6,639 nucleotides of DNA. It comes from an uncultured Anaerotruncus sp. Its GTDB lineage: Bacteria; Bacillota; Clostridia; Oscillospirales; Ruminococcaceae. The notes under the pieces were generated by a model that saw only the letters and a program-made list of their open reading frames with translations, was not told where the DNA came from and ran no database searches. This document shows positions 1 to 5,762 of the stretch, piece after piece. The position numbers were made by a program, and so were the translations under genes. Location of the stretch: positions 1-6,639 of the forward strand of contig NZ_CABUCJ010000124.1 of assembly GCF_902490045.1 (NCBI RefSeq), in the 5' to 3' direction. The stretch's first letter is position 1. Each line of letters opens with the position of its first letter.

Positions 1-675
1 CGCGTCGCCGCGCGGCTGCATACCGGCCTGACCGCCGACTGCACCGTGCTGGATATGCTCGAAAACACCGACCTCATCCAGATCCGCCCCGCCTTCGGCG
101 GCAACATCATGGCGCAGATCGTCACCCCCAACCACCGCCCGCAGATGGCGACGGTGCGCTACAAGGTGATGGACGCGCCCGCGCGGTCGGGGACCCCGTC
201 GGGCGAAATCGCGGTGCGGGCGGTCACGCCGGCCATGCTGGAAAGCGGCGTGACCGTGCTTGGCGTCACCCCCAAGGAACCGGAGCAGTTTATCGAGGGG
301 GTCGACGTGCTCGTCGCAGCGGGCCGGGGCGTCAAAAAGGAAGAGGACCTCGCGCTGCTTGAGGAGCTCGCGGAGCTGCTCGGCGGGCAGCTCGCCTGCA
401 CCCGCCCGCTCGCCGAGAGCGGCTGGGTGGAGGCCAAGCGCCAGGTGGGGCTCAGCGGGCGCACCGTGCGCCCCCGGCTCATCATCACCTGCGGCGTCTC
501 GGGCGCGGTGCAGTTCGTCGCGGGGATGCAGGGCGCCGACCTCATCGTCGCGATCAATAAGGACGAGAAGGCGCCCATCTTCAAGACCGCCCACTATGGG
601 CTGGTGGGGGACCTCTATGAGATCGTGCCCCGCCTCATCGAACGGATCAAGGCCGCCAAGGGGGTGCTGGTATGA
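1..675 (+). CDS. etfA: Electron transfer flavoprotein alpha subunit, 5'-truncated (EtfA/LctC type)
   Basis: This is the C-terminal 224 residues of an EtfA subunit. The reading frame is open from base 1, so the start lies upstream. EtfA pairs with EtfB to carry flavin electrons between dehydrogenases and other carriers in the cytoplasm. Visible family motifs are RPAFGGNIMA (residues 29-38 of the fragment) and HRPQMATVR (45-53) at the end of the N-terminal domain. The C-terminal FAD-binding domain (about 98-224) contains TRP (134-136), VGLSGRTVRP (149-158), GVSGA (165-169), INKD (185-188) with APIF, and YGLVGDL (199-205). The stop codon overlaps the next start as ATGA, so the two genes are probably translationally coupled. 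The neighbour, an LctD/GlcD-type flavoprotein, suggests the lactate-dehydrogenase-linked Etf rather than a fatty-acid-oxidation Etf; that is inferred from context. Whether the missing N-terminus carries a ferredoxin domain cannot be seen. Confidence 0.96.
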   Translation, partial: RVAARLHTGLTADCTVLDMLENTDLIQIRPAFGGNIMAQIVTPNHRPQMATVRYKVMDAPARSGTPSGEIAVRAVTPAMLESGVTVLGVTPKEPEQFIEGVDVLVAAGRGVKKEEDLALLEELAELLGGQLACTRPLAESGWVEAKRQVGLSGRTVRPRLIITCGVSGAVQFVAGMQGADLIVAINKDEKAPIFKTAHYGLVGDLYEIVPRLIERIKAAKGVLV

Positions 676-2075
676 GCTATAAGCAGATGACAGAGGCGGA
701 CGTCGCCGCCCTGCGGGAGCTGATCGGGGACGACGAGCGCGTCTTCGCGGGGGAGGAGATCCACGAGGACTACAGCCACGACGAGCTGAGCGGCACCGTC
801 CATTACCCCGATGTCGTGCTGCGGGTGCTCTCCGCGGAGGAGGTGTCCGCCGTCATGCGCTACGCCTCCCGCGAGCGCATCCCCGTCACCCCGCGCGGCG
901 CGGGCACCGGGCTTGTGGGCGCGGCGGTCGCCGCCGAGGGGGGCATCCTGCTCGACATGAGCCTCATGAACCGCTTCCTTGAGCTCGATGAGGACAATTT
1001 GACCCTGACCGTCGAGCCGGGCGTGCTGCTCATGGAGATCTACGCCTATGTCGAGGAGAAGGGCTTCTTCTACCCGCCCGACCCGGGCGAAAAATCCGCC
1101 ACGATCGGCGGAAACGTCAGCACCAACGCGGGCGGGATGCGCGCCGTCAAGTACGGCGTCACCCGCGACTACGTGCGCGGGCTGGAGGTCGTGCTCCCGA
1201 ACGGCGAGATCGTCTGGTTCGGCGGCAAGGTCGTCAAGAACAGCTCGGGCTATTCGATGAAGGACCTGATCGTCGGCTCGGAGGGGACACTCGGCGTGGT
1301 CACCAAGGTCATCCTCAAGCTGCTGCCGCTGCCGAAGCGCACCGTCAGCCTGCTCGTGCCCTTCCCGAGCCTGCGGGACGCGATCAACACCGTGCCCCTC
1401 ATCGTCCGCTCCAAGGCCGCGCCCACGGCGGTCGAATTCATGGAGCGGGAGGTCATCCTCGACGCCGAGCAGTACCTCGGCAAGAAGTTCCCCGACCACT
1501 CGGCCGACGCCTACCTCATCCTCAAGTTCGACGGCCCCTCGCTCGAGCAGATCGAGCGGGACTACGAGGGGGTCGCGAAGCTCTGCCTCGAGCAGGGCGC
1601 GCTCGACGTGCTCATCTCCGACACCGAGGAGCGGGACGAATCGATCTGGAAGGCGCGCGGCGCCTTCCTCGAGGCGATCCGCGGCTCGACCGACGAGATG
1701 GACGAGGTCGACGTGGTCGTGCCGCGCGGCAGCATCAACCGGATGGTTTCGTACATCCACGCCCTCCAGTCGGAGCTCGGCGTGCGCATCAAGAGCTTCG
1801 GCCACGCGGGGGATGGGAACCTCCACGCCTACATCCTGCGGGACGGCAGGGAGGAGGACGAATGGCAGCGTGTCCTGCACCTCGCGATGGAAAAGATTTA
1901 CGCCGAGGCGAACGTCCTGCGCGGGCAGGTGTCGGGCGAGCACGGCATCGGATACGCCAAGCGCCCCTACCTGCGCGAGTCGCTCGAGCCGCAGGTGCTC
2001 GAGCTCATGCGCGGCGTCAAGCGCGCCTTCGACCCCGAAAACATCCTCAATCCGCACAAGGTCTGCGGCCTCTGA
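672..2075 (+). CDS. glcD: FAD-linked 2-hydroxyacid (probably D-lactate) dehydrogenase, LctD/GlcD family
   Basis: A complete 467-residue flavoprotein, the normal length for GlcD/LctD proteins, which oxidise a 2-hydroxyacid such as lactate or glycolate to the 2-oxoacid. An N-terminal PCMH-type FAD-binding domain (about 45-220) shows PRGAGTGLVGAAV (74-86), PPDPGEKSATIGGNVSTNAGG (starting at 135) and GSEGTLGVVT (202-211). The C-terminal FAD-oxidase domain (about 225-465) has HAGDGNLH (378-385) and SGEHGIG (421-427). By analogy with D-2-hydroxyglutarate dehydrogenases, H378, H385 and E423 would bind a metal and H424 would be the catalytic base; R329 in WKARG is a candidate substrate-carboxylate ligand. 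The start ATG overlaps the etfA stop and has a purine-rich AAGGGGG seven bases upstream. No signal peptide or membrane segment is seen, so it is likely cytosolic. Next to etfA, it is best read as the dehydrogenase of an Acetobacterium-type LctBCD complex, which uses NAD+ with reduced ferredoxin to drive lactate oxidation. Substrate and stereospecificity are inferred, not shown. Confidence 0.9.
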   Translation: MSYKQMTEADVAALRELIGDDERVFAGEEIHEDYSHDELSGTVHYPDVVLRVLSAEEVSAVMRYASRERIPVTPRGAGTGLVGAAVAAEGGILLDMSLMNRFLELDEDNLTLTVEPGVLLMEIYAYVEEKGFFYPPDPGEKSATIGGNVSTNAGGMRAVKYGVTRDYVRGLEVVLPNGEIVWFGGKVVKNSSGYSMKDLIVGSEGTLGVVTKVILKLLPLPKRTVSLLVPFPSLRDAINTVPLIVRSKAAPTAVEFMEREVILDAEQYLGKKFPDHSADAYLILKFDGPSLEQIERDYEGVAKLCLEQGALDVLISDTEERDESIWKARGAFLEAIRGSTDEMDEVDVVVPRGSINRMVSYIHALQSELGVRIKSFGHAGDGNLHAYILRDGREEDEWQRVLHLAMEKIYAEANVLRGQVSGEHGIGYAKRPYLRESLEPQVLELMRGVKRAFDPENILNPHKVCGL

Positions 2076-2089
2076 CGGCCGCGCGAAAA

Positions 2090-2123
2090 GACAGCCCCGG
2101 AACCAGACGGTTCCGGGGCTGTC
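2090..2123. terminator. Rho-independent terminator between convergent genes
   Basis: A perfect 15-bp inverted repeat (2090-2104 pairing with 2109-2123) encloses the 4-base loop AGAC. The stem is very GC-rich. On the minus strand the hairpin follows the nrdG stop and is directly followed by TTTT (plus-strand AAAA at 2086-2089), a short but plausible U-run. On the plus strand it lies 14 bases after the glcD stop, but the bases after it (CGCATATCC) are not U-rich. It therefore looks like a good terminator for nrdDG and a weaker or assisted one for the etfA-glcD operon. Confidence 0.85.
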
Positions 2124-2135
2124 CGCATATCCTGT

Positions 2136-2825
2136 TCAGGCGCCGTGGAGAAGGTTTGGCTGCGCGGCGAGCAGCTTCGGCAGCGCCTCCCCGACCGATT
2201 GGGGGGTGAGCGCGGACAGGCGCAGGCGCACTTCGTCCGCGGGCCGGAAGCCGCCGGGCATGTGGAAGTAGTTGAGCCGCCAGCGGGGCAGGGGCGGGAA
2301 GGAGGCGAGCAGCTCTCCGAGCGCCCCTGCGTCCATGCCGGGGAAGAGGGTGGTGCGCGCCTCAAACGCCGCGCCGAGCGCGCCAAGGGTATCGACCGTA
2401 AGGCGCACGTCAGAAAAGCAGTCCGCGCCGCAGACGGCGGGGTAGTCCGCCGGGAGCGCCTTGACGTCGACGGCGACATAGTCGAGCAGGCCCTCGCGCC
2501 AGAGGCGTTCGACAAGCGCGGGCCGGCGGCCGTTGGTGTCGAGCTTGATCCGGTAGCCGAGCGGCCGGACGCGGCGGAGGAACGCCTCCAAGTCGGGCTG
2601 GAGGGTCGGCTCGCCGCCGCTCACGACCACCCCGTCGAGCAGGCCCCGCCGCTTTTCGAGGAAGGAGAAGACCTCCTCCTCGGGGAGCCGGCCGCCGTCC
2701 CCGGCGATCAGCTCCCGGTTGTGGCAGTAAAAACAGTCGAGGTCGCAGCCGCGCGTGAAGAGCACGCAGGCGAGCGCGCCGGGGAAGTCGATCGTGCTGC
2801 TGCGCTGCATCCCGCCGAAGATCAT
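2136..2825 (-). CDS. nrdG: Anaerobic ribonucleotide reductase activase, radical SAM (NrdG2-like)
   Basis: A 229-residue radical-SAM enzyme that uses a [4Fe-4S] cluster and S-adenosylmethionine to place the glycyl radical on NrdD. The cluster motif is C27-x3-C31-x2-C34 (CDLDCFYC), followed by HN. The SAM-contact motif SGGEPT is at 69-74 and the strand IKLDTNG at 93-99. The opening MIFGGMQRSSTIDFPG matches the subgroup annotated as anaerobic ribonucleoside-triphosphate reductase activating protein of the longer type, which runs to 190-230 residues against about 155 for E. coli NrdG. The start ATG overlaps the nrdD stop as ATGA, with GGAGGAG 8 bases upstream (2834-2840), which indicates coupled translation. 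The C-terminal third is variable and carries an extra C-x3-C pair (C132, C136) of unknown meaning. Related activases for other glycyl-radical enzymes exist, but the adjoining nrdD makes this assignment firm. Confidence 0.93.
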   Translation of the reverse strand: MIFGGMQRSSTIDFPGALACVLFTRGCDLDCFYCHNRELIAGDGGRLPEEEVFSFLEKRRGLLDGVVVSGGEPTLQPDLEAFLRRVRPLGYRIKLDTNGRRPALVERLWREGLLDYVAVDVKALPADYPAVCGADCFSDVRLTVDTLGALGAAFEARTTLFPGMDAGALGELLASFPPLPRWRLNYFHMPGGFRPADEVRLRLSALTPQSVGEALPKLLAAQPNLLHGA

Positions 2826-4912
2826 GCGCTCAGCTCCTCCGGCTTGATGCGGTACTTTTTGCGCTCCTTATACTCCTCCCGCTTGCCGCGGTGGAAGTTC
2901 TGCACCGGGCGCAGGTAGCCGACCACGCGGCTCCACACCTCGGTGCCGCGGCCGCATTCGGGACAGGAATAGACCTCGCCGTTCAGGTAGCCGTGCTCGG
3001 GGCAGACCGAGAAGGTGGGTGTCAGCGAGATGTAGGGGAGCTGATAGTTGGTGAACGCCTTGCGGATGAGGGACTTGGCGACCTCGACGTCGCTGATCTG
3101 CTCGCCGAGGTAGAGGTGGAGCACCGTGCCGCCCGTGTACTTGCATTGCAGCTCGTCCTGGAGGTCGAGCGTCTCGAAGATGTCGTCGGTGAAGCCGACC
3201 GGAAGCTGGGTCGAGTTGGTGTAGTAGGGGGCGTCCTGCCCGGCGGTGATGATGTCGGGGTATTTCTTTTTGTCGAGCTGGGCGAGGCTGTAGCTCGTGC
3301 CCTCCGCCGGGGTCGCCTCGAGGTTGTAGACGTGGCCCGTCTCCTCCTGGAAGCGGGTGATCGTGTCGCGCATGAAGTCGAGGATGCCGAGCGAAAATTC
3401 CTGTCCCTCGGGGGTGGTGATGTCCTTGCCGAGGAAGTTGAGGCAGGCCTCGTTCATGCCGATGAGCCCGATCGTGTTGAAGTGGTTGAACCAGTAGCTG
3501 CCCGTGCGCTCCTTCACGTTTTCGAGGTAGTGCGCCGAGTAGGGGTACATGCCGCGGCGGGTCTGCTCCTCGATCGTCTTGCGCTTGATCTCGAGGCTCT
3601 CCCTGGCGATCTCCATCAGGTCGAGCAGGCGGGATTTGAACGCCTCCTCCGTCCTGGAGAGGTAGCCGACGCGCGGGAGGTTGATCGTCACGACGCCGAT
3701 CGAGCCGGTGAGCGGGTTGGAGCCGAAAAGGCCGCCGCCGCGCTTCCTGAGCTCGCCCGTGTTGAGCCGCAGGCGGCAGCACATCGAGAGCGCGTCCTCG
3801 GGGGAGAGGTCGGAGTTGATGTAGTTGGAGAAGTAGGGAATACCGTATTTGCAGGTGATCTCCATGAACTTGTTGACCACCGGGCTGTCCCACTCGAAGT
3901 CCTTGGTGACGTTGATCGTCGGAATCGGGAAGGTGAAGACGCGGCCCTTCTTGTCGCCCTCCATCATGACCTCGCAGAAGGCGAGGTTGAGCATGTCCAT
4001 CTCCGCCTGGAACTCGCCGTAGGTCGCGTCCATCGGCTGGCCGCCGATGATGACCGCCTGGTCGCGCAGGGTGCGGGGCGGCTTGATATCGAAGGTGAGG
4101 TTGGAGAAGGGGCACTGGAAGCCCACGCGGGTGGGGACGTTGAGGTTGAAGATGAACTCCTGGAGCGCCTGCTTGACCGTCGCGAAATCGAGGTGGTCGT
4201 AGCGGATGAAGGGGGCGCAGTAGGTGTCGAAGGAGGACCACGCGCCCGCCGTTTCGCCCTGGGTGGTGAAGGTTGAGTTGACGATCTGTCCAAGGAAGCT
4301 GCGCAGGTGCCTGGCGGGGCTCGATTCGACCTTGCCGGGCACGCCGCCGAAGCCGCCCAGCAGCAGCTGCTTGAGGTCCCAGCCGGCGCAGTAGGGGCCG
4401 AAGAACCCGAGGTCGTGCAGGTGCAGATCTCCCGAGAGGTGGGCGTCGCGGATCTTGTCGGGGTAGATCTCATGCAGCCAGTACTGCTTGGTGAACGTCT
4501 CGCGGATGTAGTTGTTCATGCCCGCGATCGACTTCTGGGCGTTGGCGTTTTCCTTGACGCGCCAGTCGCCGTCGCCCATATACTTGGAGAACATGTCGAT
4601 CGTCGCGCCGATGAGGGCGTTTGCCTCGCGCGCGCTGCGGCGCTTCTCCCGGTAGAGGATGTACGCCTTGGAGGTCTTGGCGTGGCCGTTTTCGATGAGC
4701 ACCTTCTCGACGAGGTCCTGCACCTTTTCCACCTCGGCCGTGCCGTCGGGGAACTGCGCGTCCGCCAGGACGATCACCTGATCGGTCAGCTCCTCGGCGC
4801 GGCCCCAGTCGCTGCCGCCCACCGCGACGGCCGCCTTATAGATGGCGCGGGTGATTTTTTCCGGCTGAAAGGCGACGACCTCGCCGCTGCGCTTGCGAAT
4901 CGTGTTGATCAT
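2822..4912 (-). CDS. nrdD: Class III anaerobic ribonucleoside-triphosphate reductase
   Basis: A complete 696-residue NrdD, which reduces ribonucleoside triphosphates to deoxyribonucleotides without oxygen and is essential for anaerobic DNA synthesis. An N-terminal ATP-cone (about 1-95, opening INTIRKRSGEVVAF) senses ATP/dATP. The glycyl-radical barrel fills the middle, with candidate active-site cysteines C175 (GPYCAGWDL) and C378-C379 (SMCCRLRL). Near the end a zinc ribbon reads C637-x2-H640 ... C650-x2-C653, followed by WSRVVGYLRPV, in which G665 is the expected radical glycine. The RVVGYLRP ending and the CxxH half-site resemble Thermotoga/archaeal-type NrdD more than the RRVCGYLG form of E. 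coli. The ATG at 4912-4910 is chosen because the ATP-cone begins at once and GAGGAAGGG lies 6 bases upstream. No intein or frameshift is present. It is cotranscribed with nrdG from a promoter flanked and overlapped by NrdR-like boxes. Confidence 0.97.
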   Translation of the reverse strand: MINTIRKRSGEVVAFQPEKITRAIYKAAVAVGGSDWGRAEELTDQVIVLADAQFPDGTAEVEKVQDLVEKVLIENGHAKTSKAYILYREKRRSAREANALIGATIDMFSKYMGDGDWRVKENANAQKSIAGMNNYIRETFTKQYWLHEIYPDKIRDAHLSGDLHLHDLGFFGPYCAGWDLKQLLLGGFGGVPGKVESSPARHLRSFLGQIVNSTFTTQGETAGAWSSFDTYCAPFIRYDHLDFATVKQALQEFIFNLNVPTRVGFQCPFSNLTFDIKPPRTLRDQAVIIGGQPMDATYGEFQAEMDMLNLAFCEVMMEGDKKGRVFTFPIPTINVTKDFEWDSPVVNKFMEITCKYGIPYFSNYINSDLSPEDALSMCCRLRLNTGELRKRGGGLFGSNPLTGSIGVVTINLPRVGYLSRTEEAFKSRLLDLMEIARESLEIKRKTIEEQTRRGMYPYSAHYLENVKERTGSYWFNHFNTIGLIGMNEACLNFLGKDITTPEGQEFSLGILDFMRDTITRFQEETGHVYNLEATPAEGTSYSLAQLDKKKYPDIITAGQDAPYYTNSTQLPVGFTDDIFETLDLQDELQCKYTGGTVLHLYLGEQISDVEVAKSLIRKAFTNYQLPYISLTPTFSVCPEHGYLNGEVYSCPECGRGTEVWSRVVGYLRPVQNFHRGKREEYKERKKYRIKPEELSA

Positions 4913-4925
4913 TGCAAACCCTTCC

Positions 4926-4941
4926 TCACTAGATATTGTGT
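4926..4941. promoter_or_regulatory. NrdR box 1 (proximal to nrdD)
   Basis: The 16 bases TCACTAGATATTGTGT match the NrdR-box consensus ACACwATATATwGTGT at 14 of 16 positions (mismatches at positions 1 and 6). The box lies in the nrdD leader, just downstream of the predicted start site and upstream of the ribosome-binding site. NrdR is a zinc/ATP-cone repressor of ribonucleotide-reductase genes in most bacteria. Matching was done by eye against the remembered consensus. Confidence 0.82.
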
Positions 4942-4953
4942 TTTACAGATAGT

Positions 4954-4982
4954 ATTATACGATATCTTGTATGTGGATGCAA
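4954..4982 (-). promoter_or_regulatory. Predicted nrdDG promoter
   Basis: Read on the minus strand, a perfect -10 TATAAT (4959-4954) is preceded by a 17-base spacer and a weak -35 TTGCAT (4982-4977, three of six consensus bases). The predicted start is near 4947, giving a leader of about 34 nt that contains NrdR box 1. The AT-rich run AAATATTTT at 4996-5004, upstream of the -35, could act as an UP element; this is only suggestive. Confidence 0.75.
4957..4972. promoter_or_regulatory. NrdR box 2 (overlaps nrdD promoter)
   Basis: ATACGATATCTTGTAT matches ACACwATATATwGTGT at 12 of 16 positions and is itself self-complementary at 12 of 16. It begins exactly 31 bp from box 1 (15-bp spacer), close to three helical turns, which is the usual arrangement of paired NrdR boxes. 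It overlaps the edge of the -10 element and the -35/-10 spacer, so binding would block RNA polymerase. The match is weaker than box 1; the spacing is what makes it convincing. Confidence 0.75.
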
Positions 4983-5091
4983 TAGCAAACACAGAAATAT
5001 TTTCCGGTGGGGCAGGTTTGTGCAATCTGGCGGAATCGGCCCGGCGGGATGGTGGAAACTGCTGAAATTTGCGGTTTTGGGATATTCCGCA

Positions 5092-5120
5092 TTGACAAGC
5101 GGGGGCGCGCTTTTTATAAT
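5092..5120 (+). promoter_or_regulatory. Consensus sigma-A/sigma-70 promoter of the ECF transporter genes
   Basis: Both hexamers are perfect: TTGACA at 5092-5097 and TATAAT at 5115-5120, separated by the optimal 17 bases. The expected start is near 5127, about 57 nt before the ATG of the S-component gene. An unregulated promoter of this quality would be very strong, which fits the presence of an operator-like palindrome exactly at the start site. Confidence 0.92.
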
Positions 5121-5125
5121 GAAAA

Positions 5126-5144
5126 CAACTTGTTGAACAAGTTG
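5126..5144. promoter_or_regulatory. 19-bp palindrome at the transcription start, putative operator
   Basis: CAACTTGTT (5126-5134) and AACAAGTTG (5136-5144) are perfect inverted copies around a single central G. The palindrome begins 5 bases after the -10 element and covers the predicted start site, the classic place for a dimeric repressor. I cannot name the regulator. Alternatively, the transcript could fold a 7-bp stem with a 5-base loop (5126-5132 with 5138-5144), which might protect the 5' end of the mRNA. Confidence 0.7.
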
Positions 5145-5158
5145 AACAATATGAACAA
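5132..5158 (+). repeat. Three tandem 9-mers in the ECF leader
   Basis: GTTGAACAA (5132-5140), GTTGAACAA (5141-5149) and TATGAACAA (5150-5158) lie head to tail. The first two are identical and the third differs in its first two bases. A further AACAA core stands at 5124-5128, so four AACAA cores occur with start spacings of 12, 9 and 9 bases. The first two units overlap the palindrome. The array may be an extended operator or simply a short local duplication. Confidence 0.85.
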
Positions 5159-5183
5159 CTGAGGAAATGCAGGAGGGTATGTT

Positions 5184-5756
5184 ATGAATGGAATCGGGAG
5201 AAAACTGGTGGGCCAGTGGAACACGAAAACGGTGGTCGGCGTCGCGCTCGGCGCCATCCTGATGGCGATCATGATGGTCTACATCCAGATCCCCATCTTT
5301 ACGCAGGTGCAGTTCAGCCTCGCGCCCGTCGTCATCGTCATCGTCGGCGCGCTCTTTGGGCCGCTGCCCGCGGCGATCGCCGCCTGCTTCGGCAACTTCC
5401 TGGCCGACATGATCGGCGGCTGGGGCTTCTGGTTCGACTGGACGATCGGGCATTTCTTCTGCGGCTTCATCACCGGCCTGCTGCCCGTCTACGGCGCGAA
5501 CGTCGGCGAGGGGGTCTTTACCAACAAGCAGGCGGCCATCTTCGCCGTCCTCGCCTTCTGCGCGCCGCTCATCGCCTTCTGCGGCATCACTCCGCTCTTC
5601 ACGATGATGTGGTACCAGGGCGAACTGGAGATCGGCATGGTGCAGGGCGTCATCGCCGGCGTCAAGGACGGCCTCATGGCCGCGATCATCGGCGTGCCGC
5701 TGCTCAAGATGATGGCCAAAAAGAACCGGCTGAAAACCAACCTCACGGAGGAATAA
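5184..5756 (+). CDS. ECF transporter S component (UPF0397-like membrane protein)
   Basis: A 190-residue integral membrane protein that would capture the small-molecule substrate (typically a vitamin or its precursor) for an energy-coupling-factor ABC importer. Six hydrophobic segments are visible, at about 15-37, 43-60, 61-77, 86-102, 114-140 and 153-177. The first carries an AxxxA motif (A24, A28) of the kind S components use to contact the T subunit. The pattern FGPLPAAIAACFGNFLADMI followed by GFWFDWTIGHFFCGFITGL resembles the UPF0397/ECF S-component families, assigned here from memory. AGGAGGG lies at 5171-5177, 6 bases before the ATG. The gene ends 6 bases before the ATPase gene, so the two form an operon (group I ECF, dedicated module). 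The substrate cannot be told from sequence; no riboswitch precedes it to give a clue. Confidence 0.85.
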   Translation: MNGIGRKLVGQWNTKTVVGVALGAILMAIMMVYIQIPIFTQVQFSLAPVVIVIVGALFGPLPAAIAACFGNFLADMIGGWGFWFDWTIGHFFCGFITGLLPVYGANVGEGVFTNKQAAIFAVLAFCAPLIAFCGITPLFTMMWYQGELEIGMVQGVIAGVKDGLMAAIIGVPLLKMMAKKNRLKTNLTEE

Positions 5757-5762
5757 TCCGAC

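Noticed and set aside
615..2057. 480-codon open frame antisense to the FAD-linked oxidase gene
   Set aside because: The protein is low-complexity, rich in D, V, L, A, R and H, and matches no family, while the plus strand carries all LctD/GlcD motifs. It is a GC-rich shadow frame.
2145..2918. 257-codon plus-strand open frame over nrdG
   Set aside because: It lies opposite a clear radical-SAM gene, its composition is that of a shadow, and it crosses the nrdG/nrdD junction without signals of its own.
2868..4276. Long open frames of 457 and 461 codons (minus and plus strands) inside nrdD
   Set aside because: Both are compositional shadows of the nrdD codons; the H/R/P/G-rich or V/E/D/A-rich products have no recognisable domain, and nrdD is intact.
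4983..5091. Possible small RNA or coding region between the two divergent promoters
   Set aside because: Apart from an AT-rich run near 5000 and a 7-bp spaced inverted repeat, I see no promoter, hairpin-plus-U-run or conserved coding signal.
4936..5136. 66-codon open frame in the divergent intergenic region
   Set aside because: It covers the nrdDG promoter, NrdR box 2 and the ECF promoter, has no good ribosome-binding site and no recognisable product.
5121..5183. Riboswitch in the ECF leader
   Set aside because: The leader from the predicted start site is only about 57 nt and contains no recognisable aptamer core; the short palindrome and 9-mer repeats look more like an operator.
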